Positions 24,090-33,676 of a stretch of 64,000 nt of DNA are shown here, one piece after another. The stretch lies in contig NZ_BCAG01000005.1 of NCBI RefSeq assembly GCF_001293685.1, forward strand, positions 186,001 through 250,000, written 5' to 3'. Under the pieces are notes generated by a model. That model worked only from the letters and a program-made list of their open reading frames with translations, did not search any database and had not been told where the DNA came from. Position 1 is the first letter of the stretch. The number at the start of each line of letters is the position of its first letter. The DNA is from Desulfatitalea tepidiphila (GTDB taxonomy: Bacteria > Desulfobacterota > Desulfobacteria > Desulfobacterales > Desulfosarcinaceae). The position numbers and the translations under genes were made by a program.

Positions 24090-25943
24090 CTACCCGCCGA
24101 AGCCCGCCTCCGGGATCTCCACGATCGCCTTGCTGCCGGCGCGGATGGCGTCCATGCGGCCGAGGGTGACCGGCAGCACGGCCTCGATGAAGTAGCGGGC
24201 CGATTGGATCTGGCCGGCGTAGAAGGCGGCGTTCTTGTTCTTCTCGATGAATTCCCTGCGCTCCGCTTCAGAAGTGTTGCCGACCAGCTTGTCGAGGGCC
24301 GGCTGGGCCACGGCGGCGCGCCAGAGCAGCATCCAGCCCATGATCACATCGCCCATGGCATCGAGAAACGGCGAAGCAAAAGAGAAGGCCACCTTGAAAT
24401 CGGCGGACATGGCGGTCTTGCCGATCTGCATGGCGGTTTCGGCCAGCCGGTTGACGGCGGTTTCCAGCTTGCCGGCCAGTTCGGTCAGGCCGGGCGTCTC
24501 CTTGGCCCGGTTGATGATGCTGCCGATTTCACCCAACAGGGCCATGAAGACCGCGCCTTTTTTCATGCCCAGTTTGCGGCCGAGCAGGTCCATGGCCTGA
24601 ATGCCGTTGGTGCCTTCGTAGATGGAGTTGATCTTGGCGTCGCGCATCAGCCGCTCGACCGGATAGTCGCGGGTATAGCCATAGCCGCCGTAGACCTGCA
24701 CCGCCTGCACCGTGCACTCGAAGCCCCGGTCCGTGCAGTAGGCCTTGATGACCGGCGTGAGCAGGCTGATGATATCCTCGTAATTCTCCTTCTCTTCCTC
24801 GGTGGCCGCACACGCCTGCTTGTCGAACAACTCGGCCACATAGTAGACAAAGCTGCGCAGCCCCTCGGTGTAGGCCTTCATGCCCATGAGCATGCGGCGC
24901 ACGTCCGGATGGCGGATGATGGGCACGGACGGCGCCTCCTTCTGGAGCATATCGGCCAGGTCGCGTCCCTGGACCCGCTCCCGGGCGTAGTTGAGGGCAT
25001 ATAGATAGGCGCAGGAGGCGTTGCACAGGCCCAGGGCGCCGACGCCCAGGCGGGCCTCGTTCATCATGTGGAACATGACCCGCATGCCTTTGTTCTCCTC
25101 GCCGAGCAGGACGCCGCGGCACTTGCCCTTGCCGCCGAAGGCCAGTTGGCAGGTCGGGCTGGCGTGCAGGCCCAGCTTCTCTTCGATGCCGGTGCAGACC
25201 ACATCGTTGGGTTCGCCGAGGGTCCCGTCGTCGTTCACCCAGATCTTGGGCACGATGAACAGGGAGATGCCCCGGGTGCCGGCCGGCGCGCCTTCGATGC
25301 GGGCCAGCACCGGATGGATGATGTTTTCGGTGACGTTGTGCTCCCCGCAGGTGATGAAGATCTTGTTGCCGGTAATGGAATAGGTGCCGTCATCGTTTTT
25401 CACCGCAGATGTGGTCAGGGCGCCCACGTCCGAACCGGCCTCGGCCTCGGTAAGCACCATGGTACCGGCCCAGCGGCCCGAATACATGTTGCGCAGGTAC
25501 AGCTGCTTCTGCTTTTCGGTGCCGAAGATTTCGATCATCTTGGCCGCGCCATGGGTGGCGAAACCGAAGGCCGAGAACGCGAAGTCGGCCCCCAGCAGGT
25601 ATTCCAGGGCGGCCTGGGCGACCAGCACGGGCAGTCCCTGGCCCCCGACCTCCGGGTCTTCGGACATGGAGATGTACTCCGCTTCCCGGAAGAGTTTGTA
25701 GACCCGGTGAAAGCTTTCCGGCACCTGGACCTGGTTGTTCTCGAATTTCAGGCCGATCCGATCGCCCTCCTCGTTGAGCGGCAGGATCTCTTTGATGGCG
25801 AAATTGCGCGCCTCCTTGAGCAGCAGGTCGAACATCTTGCGGTTCTGACCCTTGAATTTGGCTGTCTTTTCGAAATGCTCCGCCCCGAGTTGCTCGTAAA
25901 GGACAAAATCGACATCCCGTTTGTCCGCGATAAGCTGTGCCAT
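24090..25943 (-). CDS. Acyl-CoA dehydrogenase (long form with C-terminal domain)
   Basis: 617 residues, the AcdH/AidB-like long form. An extra N-terminal segment, FAD motifs [19 protein letters not shown] and [14 protein letters not shown], and [20 protein letters not shown], with the catalytic Glu in [18 protein letters not shown]. The C-terminal domain of about 120 residues (from about 490) is typical for this subfamily. It introduces an alpha-beta double bond into acyl-CoA and passes electrons to ETF. It is the last gene of the leftward beta-oxidation block. ATG 25943 has GGAGCAA upstream. Confidence 0.93.
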   Translation of the reverse strand: MAQLIADKRDVDFVLYEQLGAEHFEKTAKFKGQNRKMFDLLLKEARNFAIKEILPLNEEGDRIGLKFENNQVQVPESFHRVYKLFREAEYISMSEDPEVGGQGLPVLVAQAALEYLLGADFAFSAFGFATHGAAKMIEIFGTEKQKQLYLRNMYSGRWAGTMVLTEAEAGSDVGALTTSAVKNDDGTYSITGNKIFITCGEHNVTENIIHPVLARIEGAPAGTRGISLFIVPKIWVNDDGTLGEPNDVVCTGIEEKLGLHASPTCQLAFGGKGKCRGVLLGEENKGMRVMFHMMNEARLGVGALGLCNASCAYLYALNYARERVQGRDLADMLQKEAPSVPIIRHPDVRRMLMGMKAYTEGLRSFVYYVAELFDKQACAATEEEKENYEDIISLLTPVIKAYCTDRGFECTVQAVQVYGGYGYTRDYPVERLMRDAKINSIYEGTNGIQAMDLLGRKLGMKKGAVFMALLGEIGSIINRAKETPGLTELAGKLETAVNRLAETAMQIGKTAMSADFKVAFSFASPFLDAMGDVIMGWMLLWRAAVAQPALDKLVGNTSEAERREFIEKNKNAAFYAGQIQSARYFIEAVLPVTLGRMDAIRAGSKAIVEIPEAGFGG

Positions 25944-25980
25944 GATGGTTGCTCCTTGAATTCCAATGTCGTTAACCCGG

Positions 25981-27155
25981 TCAGATGACCCCCTGCCGGG
26001 TGAAGGTTTCGATCTGGTCCTGGGTGTAGCCGAATTCCGCGAGCACCCGGCGGGTGCTCTCTCCGAACGAGACGGCCGGGCTGCGGATCGATCCCGGCGT
26101 GACGCTGAGCTTGACCGGCACGCCCAGGGTGGTTTCGGTCGTGCCGTCGGGCCGGGGCACCGCCACCACCATCTCCCGTTGCCGAAACAGGGGCGATGCC
26201 AGGGCCTCGTCCATGGTGCGCACCCCGCTCACGCACAACTCCAGCCGCCCCAATGCGTCGTCCCAGGCGGCCATGGACTTTTGCGAAAATTTGACCCGGA
26301 AGGCCGCGATGATCTCTTCCCGCCGCCGCTCGTCGTACTGCAGGTCGGCGTACTGCGTTAGATCCAGGGCCGCGCACAGCCCGCGCCAGAAGCGGTTTTC
26401 CAGGGCGCCCACGGCCATGTATCGCCCGTCCGCGGTTTCGTATGTGTTGTAGCAGGCATAGCGATGGGACAGCATGTTGTCGCCCCGCAACGGCGCCTGG
26501 CCGGTCAGGGCCTGCCAGTACTGGGCCACGGGCAGGAAGGCGAGCATGCCGTCGGCCATGGAGATGTCGATGTACTGGCCCTGGCCGGAGCGTTGGCGGG
26601 CAAATAGAGCCAGCAGAATGCCGATGGCCGCGTTGAGGCCGCCGCCGGCGATGTCGGCCATCTGGACGCCGGGGATCACGGGCGGCTCGCCGGGACGGCC
26701 GATGAGATCCAGCACGCCCGCGTCGCCGAGGTAGTTGACGTCGTGGCCCACCCGGTCACGGGCCGGACCGCTCTGGCCGTATCCGGTGATCGAACAGTAG
26801 ACGATGTCGGGCTTGACCGCGCGCACGCTGTCGTAATCCACGCCCAGGCGCCGCACGACACCGGGACGGAAGCCTTCGATCATCACGTCCGTCTCTCGAA
26901 CCATGCGAAAAAAAATCTCCCGGCCGGCATCGCTCTTCAGGTCCAGGCTCATGTGCGCCTTGTTGCGCTGCACCGTGGGCAGAAAAAGCCCGTCGGCCGC
27001 ATATTGCTTCTTATCCTCGATGGCGATCACCCGGGCGCCGTGATCGGCCAGGATCATGGAGCAGTAGGGGCCGGGCAGCAGCCGGGAGAGGTCCAGGACC
27101 GTGATTCCGGACAGGGCGCCCTGAGCGTTTGTGGTGTTCGTTTCCGTCATATCCG

Positions 27156-27159
<4 letters not shown>
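25981..27159 (-). CDS. CaiB/BaiF-family CoA-transferase (class III)
   Basis: 392 residues. Fold signature LSRLLPGPYCSMILADHGARVI at the N-terminus. The catalytic Asp lies in GVQMADIAGGGLNAAIGIL, equivalent to the formyl-CoA transferase aspartate that forms the aspartyl-CoA thioester. The family includes CoA-transferases and alpha-methylacyl-CoA racemase; the context of branched or aromatic beta-oxidation fits either. Its ATG overlaps the stop of the upstream acyl-CoA dehydrogenase (ATGA at 27156-27159), so they are translationally coupled. Confidence 0.9.
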
Positions 27160-28298
<1,139 letters not shown>

Positions 28299-28337
28299 TT
28301 GACCGTCTTGGACCGCCTGAAGGCGGCGAATTTGGAT

Positions 28338-28440
28338 TAAAAGTGTAAAGTTTGAAGTGTTAAGTTTAAAGTGAAGGTAGGAAACAAGTCCTATCGATAG
28401 CATTCCTAAACTTTCACACTTTCCACTTTCATACTTTTTT
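28338..28440. repeat. Heptanucleotide-repeat intergenic element, copy 1
   Basis: Successive 7-mers of the AAGTGTA/AAGTTTG/AAGTTTA type run into AAAGTGAAGGTAGG, then a short spacer and an opposing ACTTTCA-type run. It lies between two minus-strand acyl-CoA dehydrogenase genes; the last codons of the upstream gene (ESKKV) come from it. Nine copies occur between 28 and 56 kb. Confidence 0.65.
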
Positions 28441-29583
28441 GCTTTCTTCTTTTCCTGTCTTTCGCCCAATCGTCGCTTCCGCGATTTTGTTCTTCATCGC
28501 CCCCGGCCCCCCCAACATCAGCTGCAGGGCTTTGGCATCCCGGTAGAAGCGCTCGACCTCGGACTCCCGCATGTACCCGTAGCCGCCGTAGAGCTGGACG
28601 GCTTGGTCGGCCACCGCCACCGCGGCGCGGTCCGCGACGAGCTTGGCCACTGCGGCCAGGGTGCCGGATTTGCCCGCGTCGTGTCGCCGGGCGGCCTGCC
28701 GGACGATGGCCCGGGCGCTCTCCACCTGGGCCGCCATGTCGGCGATGTTGTGACGGATGATCTCGAAGGCGCCGATCTTGCGCCCGAAGGCCGCACGCTC
28801 CTTGACGTAGGCCTGGGCGCGATCCAGGGCGCCAGCGGCGATGCCAGTGGCCGCGGCGGAGAGCAGCACGGCCGCGTCGTCGTTGAAGTGGGTCAGGAGG
28901 GCCGCGCCTTGGCCGCTCCGCCCCACGATATGGTCGACCGGCGCGCGCACGTCGGAGAAGCGCACCTGGGCGCTGCCGGTCATGTTGGCGCCCAAGCGGC
29001 GCCCCTGGTCCTCGAGCGTGAGGCCGGCGCTGTTGCGCTCCACCGCGATCATGCTGCGCTGGTCGTCGTCGGTGCGGCACAGGACGATGAACAGGTCGGC
29101 ATGGGCGGCATTGAGCACGTGGGCCTTGAGGCCGTTTATGATCCAGGCGTCACCTTCCCTGCGGGCCGTTGTCTGCAGGGAAGAGAAGCCGGAGCCGACG
29201 CCCGGCTCGCTGAAAGCGGCGGCGGTGCGCAGGCGGGCCTGGGCCACGGCCGGCAGATATCTGGCCTTGAGCGCCTCGCCGCCCGAGCGCCACAGGCATT
29301 CGGCACCGAAACCGGCCAGCAGCAACGCACAGCCCGTGGTAGACTCCTGGCGGCAGAAGGCCTCGGTCACGAGGGCCGCCTCGAAAAATCCAAGCCCGCC
29401 GCCGCCATACGTTTCCGGCAGATGCAGCCCTATAAAGCCCAGCTCGCCGGCCTTGGCCCATATCTTTGCGGGAAAAATGCCGTCGCGCTCAAGTTCCAGG
29501 GCCTGGTCGCGGTCGAACTCGCCCTTGGCGAAATCACGGGCCGCCTTCAGGATCTCCTGCTGGGAGCGATCGAGGTCGGTCAT
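28429..29583 (-). CDS. Acyl-CoA dehydrogenase family protein, atypical active site
   Basis: 384 residues with the family fold: AAAFSEPGVGSGFSSLQTTA and INGLKAHVLNAAHADLF for FAD, KERAAFGRKIGAFEIIRHN and LYGGYGYMRESEVERFYRDA. Where IYEGT would carry the catalytic Glu the sequence is LQLMLGGPGAMKNKI, and the alternative position of isovaleryl-type enzymes reads HFNDDAAVLLSA, with Asp rather than Glu. It may act on an unusual substrate or be a non-catalytic partner of the neighbouring dehydrogenase (inference). The start ATG 29583 has AGGAG. Confidence 0.85.
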   Translation of the reverse strand: MTDLDRSQQEILKAARDFAKGEFDRDQALELERDGIFPAKIWAKAGELGFIGLHLPETYGGGGLGFFEAALVTEAFCRQESTTGCALLLAGFGAECLWRSGGEALKARYLPAVAQARLRTAAAFSEPGVGSGFSSLQTTARREGDAWIINGLKAHVLNAAHADLFIVLCRTDDDQRSMIAVERNSAGLTLEDQGRRLGANMTGSAQVRFSDVRAPVDHIVGRSGQGAALLTHFNDDAAVLLSAAATGIAAGALDRAQAYVKERAAFGRKIGAFEIIRHNIADMAAQVESARAIVRQAARRHDAGKSGTLAAVAKLVADRAAVAVADQAVQLYGGYGYMRESEVERFYRDAKALQLMLGGPGAMKNKIAEATIGRKTGKEESKKV

Positions 29584-29630
29584 TGCAACTACTCCTTCGG
29601 GCGCCCGTCGAAACGAGGCGCCCGGTTCCC

Positions 29631-30830
29631 CTATTTGCCGATGATGGCGATACTGCAGATGTTCTGGAATGGGAAACCGCCCAGGTTGTGGGTCAAACCA
29701 TAGCGCGGGTCAGGGAGCTGGCGCTCGCCGGCCCGGCCGTGGAGCTGAAGGTACATCTCGTAGAGCATGCGCAGGCCCGATGCGCCGATGGGGTGGCCGA
29801 AGCACTTGAGCCCGCCGTCCACCTGGCAGGGCACCTTGCCGTCGATGTCGTAGAAGCCGTCAAGCACGTCGCGCCAGGCCTGGCCGCGTTCGGAGATGTG
29901 CAAATCCTCCATGGTGACCAGTTCGGTGACGGAGAAGCAGTCGTGCACCTCCATCATGCTGATCTGGGTCTTGGGATCGTCGATGCCGGCCTCCTGGTAC
30001 GCCCTGGTGCTGCAGTGCGAGGTGGTGACGAAGTGGTCGCCGTCCCAGTTGTTGAAGGCCATCTCCTCGCCGCTGCTCAAAGCCACCTGAAGGGCCTTGA
30101 CGCGCACCGCGTCCCGCTTGCCCATCTGCCGGGCGATCTCCGGCGTGGTGACGATGGCGCAGGCCGCGCCGTCGCTCACGCCGCAGCAGTCGAACAGGCC
30201 CAGGGGATGGGCGATGATCGGGGCGTTGAGCACCTGTTCGAGGCTGACACGCTTGCGCAGGTGGGCCTTGGGGTTGAGGGCGCCGTTGGCATGGCTCTTG
30301 ACCGAGACGTGCCCGATGGCGCGCTTCAGGTCCTGGTCACCCACGCGGTACTTGGCCCGGTAGGCGCTGGCCAGTTGGGCGAAGGATCCCGGGGCCGTGA
30401 GGTTGGGCCACCACTGCCACTGCAGGGTGCCGGCCCCGGAACCGGGGTTGGGCAGTCCGCCGTAACCGGTGTCCTTGAGCTTTTCCACCCCCAGGGCCAG
30501 GGCGATGTCGTAGGCCCCCGAGGCCACGGCGTAGCAGGCTCCGCGGAACGCCTCGGTGCCCGTGGCGCAGTAGTTCTCCACGCGGGTCACCGGAATCATG
30601 GGCAGCCTCAGGGTGGTGGACAGGGGCATGCCGGTCTTGCCCACGTTGATCTCTTCCAGGCAGGTGCCCAACCAGGCGGCCTCGATCTGCCGTTTTTCGA
30701 TGCCGGCGTCGGCCAGCGCCTCTTCGAAGGCCTCGACCATCAGCTCCTCGGCGCCAACGTCCCAGCGCTCGCCGAAACGTGTACAGCCCATGCCGATGAT
30801 GGCCACTTTATCTTTGATGCCGGTTGCCAT
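29631..30830 (-). CDS. Thiolase / SCP-x-type acetyl-CoA acetyltransferase
   Basis: 399 residues of the lipid-transfer/SCP-x thiolase branch. Nucleophilic Cys in RVENYCATGTEAF, HDCFSVTE and the His of GGLKCFGHPIGASG; the ending GLTHNLGGFPFQNICSIAI is typical. It cleaves a 3-oxoacyl-CoA. Members of this branch often need a DUF35 Zn-ribbon/OB partner, which here is a domain inside the protein encoded 13 bp upstream (30844-33591). ATG 30830 has GAGGAGGA. Confidence 0.9.
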   Translation of the reverse strand: MATGIKDKVAIIGMGCTRFGERWDVGAEELMVEAFEEALADAGIEKRQIEAAWLGTCLEEINVGKTGMPLSTTLRLPMIPVTRVENYCATGTEAFRGACYAVASGAYDIALALGVEKLKDTGYGGLPNPGSGAGTLQWQWWPNLTAPGSFAQLASAYRAKYRVGDQDLKRAIGHVSVKSHANGALNPKAHLRKRVSLEQVLNAPIIAHPLGLFDCCGVSDGAACAIVTTPEIARQMGKRDAVRVKALQVALSSGEEMAFNNWDGDHFVTTSHCSTRAYQEAGIDDPKTQISMMEVHDCFSVTELVTMEDLHISERGQAWRDVLDGFYDIDGKVPCQVDGGLKCFGHPIGASGLRMLYEMYLQLHGRAGERQLPDPRYGLTHNLGGFPFQNICSIAIIGK

Positions 30831-30843
30831 GGCGAATCCTCCT

Positions 30844-33591
30844 CTATCCGATTTTAAAGAGCTTCTCGATCAGCTGGGACTTCATCACGTCGCCCTCGAT
30901 CTTGAGCTTGCCCGAGGTGAAGGCCTGCATGGGCGGCAGGCGGCCGCCGATCATGGCGCCGAAATCCCCGGCGGCCATCTTGAGCGTGCAGGTGGGCTTG
31001 TCGTGACGGCCGCGCGCCACGCTGCAGGTCTGGTCGCGGATGGTGCACGACCACTCGCCCCCGCCGCTGCCGGAGATGAGGAACTGGAAGACCACGTCCA
31101 CGCCTTTGGCGGCCTCGGCCTTGAAGGTCCCGGCCAGGCCGTCGAAGATGGCCTGCACGTCGACGCCGCCTGCCGCCGCGGCGGGTTTGGCCTCGGAACC
31201 TGCCGCGGCCGGAGAGGGTTTCTGGACCGGGGTCATCAGGTCCACGGTGGCGGCATTGAGGTCGACCAGCTCCTTGGCACCGCGCAGGTCGTTGATGCGC
31301 TCCCAATGGTCGGCGATGTCCTCCACGGTGGGCACCGTGTCGTCGCCGCCGAGCTGCACCGGCGGCCCGGTCATCACGGCCGCGCGGCTGAAGTAACCCA
31401 TGCCGGCATTGAAAATGGCACCGCTGCAGTCGCACGCCTCGCTGCACAGGTAGAGGGCCATGGGTACCACGTACTCGGGTTGGGCCCGCTCGAAGAGCTC
31501 CGGCGGCATGACATCCTCGGTCAATCGCGATGCGGCCAGGGGCGCGATGGTGTTGACTTTGATGTTGTACTTCTGTCCTTCGAGTTTGAGGCTGTTCATC
31601 AGGCCCACTAGGGCCATCTTGGCGGCAGCGTAGTTGGTCTGGCCGAAGTTGCCGTAGAGTCCCGCGGCCGAGGTGGTCAGCAGGATGCGGCCGAAGCCGC
31701 CGTCGCGCATGGCGGCCATGGCCGGCCGGGTGACGTGGTAAGCGCCGTGCAGGTGCACGTCCAGCACGGCACGCCAGTTTTCGGGTTCCATCTTGATCAG
31801 GCTCTTGTCGCGCAGGATGCCGGCGTTGTTGATCAGGATATCCAGACGGCCGAAGGCCTCCAAGGCGGCGCGCACGATCCGCTCTCCGCCTTCGGGCGTG
31901 GCCACGTTGTCATAGTTGGCCACCGCCTCGCCGCCGGCGGTACGGATCGCTTCGACGACCTGGTCGGCCGGCGTGCTGCTGCCTGCTCCCGATCCGTCCC
32001 GGGCCCCGCCCAGGTCGTTGACCACCACCTTGGCGCCCCGCCGGGCCAGTTCCAATGCATAGGCGCGCCCCAGGCCCGCGCCCGCGCCGGTGACGACGGC
32101 CACCCGGCCGGCTAACGAGATGCGCTTCATCTCTTCGGCCGCGCCCGGCGCCGGGGTCGCCTTCCAGAAGTAGTTGACGAAGCCGCGCTGCTCGTCCTCG
32201 GTGCGCTTGCGGAAAACCATCTGCACGGGCAGGCCCACCTGCAGCTCCTCGAAGTCGCAGTCGGTGAAGTCGGCCATCAGGCGGCCGCCGTCGTCGAACT
32301 GCACCATGCCGTACTTGTGGGGCGGATCCACGGAGACGGCCAGCAGGTCGCCGGTAAAGGTCTTGATGCGCGCCGGCCGGTCGGCGAACTCATAGTCGTC
32401 CTGCGTGTGGTGAGCCCCGCACTCGGGATTCACGCAGATGTCCATCCGGGGGAACTGGGGCGTGCCGCACTGGCGGCAGATGCCGCCCACCAGGCCGAGG
32501 AGCATCTTGCGCTTGCGCCACAGGGCGGTCATGGCGGTCTGGGTGGGAGCCTCGGCGCGAATGCCCATTTCGGGTTGAATCAGGTTCCGGAACTTGAGCC
32601 ACCGGGTATAGTTGCCGGTCGTCTTCTTGCGGGCCAGGTGGCCGCTCACCGCGATGCGCGGCGGCAGGTCGGCGATGGCGTCGGTCACCTCGAAGCAGAG
32701 GGCGTTGCACCCCTGGCCGAAGCCGGCCACCACGATGCGCTCGCCCGGGCGCGCCGTCTCCAGGGTGCGCACCAGCATGAGCAGGCTGTGGGCCGTGCCG
32801 GTCTCGCCGCACACGGCGTGCATGTTGTCGGCCACCTTCTCGGGCGCGGCGCCGAGCTTTTTGGCGATGTTGCGATGCTCGGCCTGGAAGACGCAGGGAA
32901 AGACCAGGTGGTCCACGTCTGCCATGGTGAGCCCCAGCTTTTGGAGCAGGCCGCCGACCGCCTCGGGAATGATCTTGCCGTAGCCTTCGTCCCGGGCCCA
33001 ACGCTCCTCCCAGGTGTAGTCGAAGTGCCGGCCGGCCGCGCGGTAATGTTCCACGAAGTCATAGGAAACCGTATAGCTGCCCTTGAATTCGGCGATGACA
33101 TCGCGATCGCCCACCATGAGGGCCGCGGCGCCGTCGCCGCACCACATCTCGTAAAAGGAGGCCGGCCGCGTCTCGCGCCGGTCGGCGGCGGCCACCAGGA
33201 TGGGGTTGCGCGCCCCGCCCTGTGCCGTCTCCAGGGCCGTGAGGAGGGCCGTGGTGCCGGCCTTCAACGAGGCAGTAAAATCCGAGGCCAGTATGGCGTC
33301 GGGCAGGTTCAGGGCCGTGGCCACGATTCCTGCGTTCTGGCGGTCGTCGAACGGCAGAGTGGTGGAAGCCAGGAAAAGCCCCTGCACCTGCCGCTTGTCC
33401 AGGCCGGTGAGACAGTCCCGGGCCGCGGCCACGGCCATGGTGACCGAGTCCTCGTCCCAGTTGCACATGGCGCGTTCGCCGTCGGCCACCATCATGAGGG
33501 CCGGGGCGAACCAGCCCATGGCCTGGAAGATGGCCGTGCGCTCGAGCCGCAGTTTGGGAATATAGGCGCCGTAGGAGGTGATACCGATCAT
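30844..33591 (-). CDS. Four-domain fusion: HMG-CoA-synthase-like + DUF35 + SDR + SCP2
   Basis: 915 residues in one uninterrupted frame. Residues 1-335: thiolase-fold HMG-CoA-synthase-like domain (ITSYGAYIPKLRLERTAIF), with Leu109 in SLKAGTTALL where archaeal HMG-CoA synthase has its nucleophilic Cys. Residues about 345-480: DUF35, with Zn ribbon CRQC...CVNPEC (372 onwards) and OB fold. Residues 488-760: SDR (TGAGAGLGRAYALELARR, INNAGILRD, Tyr-Lys in NYAAAKMALVG). An Ala/Pro-rich linker leads to SCP2 (about 805-915, ISGSGGGEWSCTIRD). The SDR plus SCP2 pairing matches peroxisomal MFE-2 minus its hydratase; the next gene supplies that. Probably a beta-oxidation or C-C-cleaving complex with the thiolase, for bulky acyl-CoA. 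Confidence 0.88.
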   Translation of the reverse strand: MIGITSYGAYIPKLRLERTAIFQAMGWFAPALMMVADGERAMCNWDEDSVTMAVAAARDCLTGLDKRQVQGLFLASTTLPFDDRQNAGIVATALNLPDAILASDFTASLKAGTTALLTALETAQGGARNPILVAAADRRETRPASFYEMWCGDGAAALMVGDRDVIAEFKGSYTVSYDFVEHYRAAGRHFDYTWEERWARDEGYGKIIPEAVGGLLQKLGLTMADVDHLVFPCVFQAEHRNIAKKLGAAPEKVADNMHAVCGETGTAHSLLMLVRTLETARPGERIVVAGFGQGCNALCFEVTDAIADLPPRIAVSGHLARKKTTGNYTRWLKFRNLIQPEMGIRAEAPTQTAMTALWRKRKMLLGLVGGICRQCGTPQFPRMDICVNPECGAHHTQDDYEFADRPARIKTFTGDLLAVSVDPPHKYGMVQFDDGGRLMADFTDCDFEELQVGLPVQMVFRKRTEDEQRGFVNYFWKATPAPGAAEEMKRISLAGRVAVVTGAGAGLGRAYALELARRGAKVVVNDLGGARDGSGAGSSTPADQVVEAIRTAGGEAVANYDNVATPEGGERIVRAALEAFGRLDILINNAGILRDKSLIKMEPENWRAVLDVHLHGAYHVTRPAMAAMRDGGFGRILLTTSAAGLYGNFGQTNYAAAKMALVGLMNSLKLEGQKYNIKVNTIAPLAASRLTEDVMPPELFERAQPEYVVPMALYLCSEACDCSGAIFNAGMGYFSRAAVMTGPPVQLGGDDTVPTVEDIADHWERINDLRGAKELVDLNAATVDLMTPVQKPSPAAAGSEAKPAAAAGGVDVQAIFDGLAGTFKAEAAKGVDVVFQFLISGSGGGEWSCTIRDQTCSVARGRHDKPTCTLKMAAGDFGAMIGGRLPPMQAFTSGKLKIEGDVMKSQLIEKLFKIG

Positions 33592-33608
33592 GGGATGCTC
33601 CTTGGGAG

Positions 33609-33655
33609 TGAAGTGTAACGTGTTAAGTTTAAAGTGTTAAGTGAAGGAATCGGGT
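33609..33655. repeat. Heptanucleotide-repeat intergenic element, copy 2
   Basis: AAGTGTAACGTGTTAAGTTT-type heptads followed by AAGTGAAGGAATCGGGTCG. It sits immediately upstream of the four-domain fusion gene start (33591). Confidence 0.65.
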
Positions 33656-33676
33656 CGATTTCGATGTGTCTCTCCT

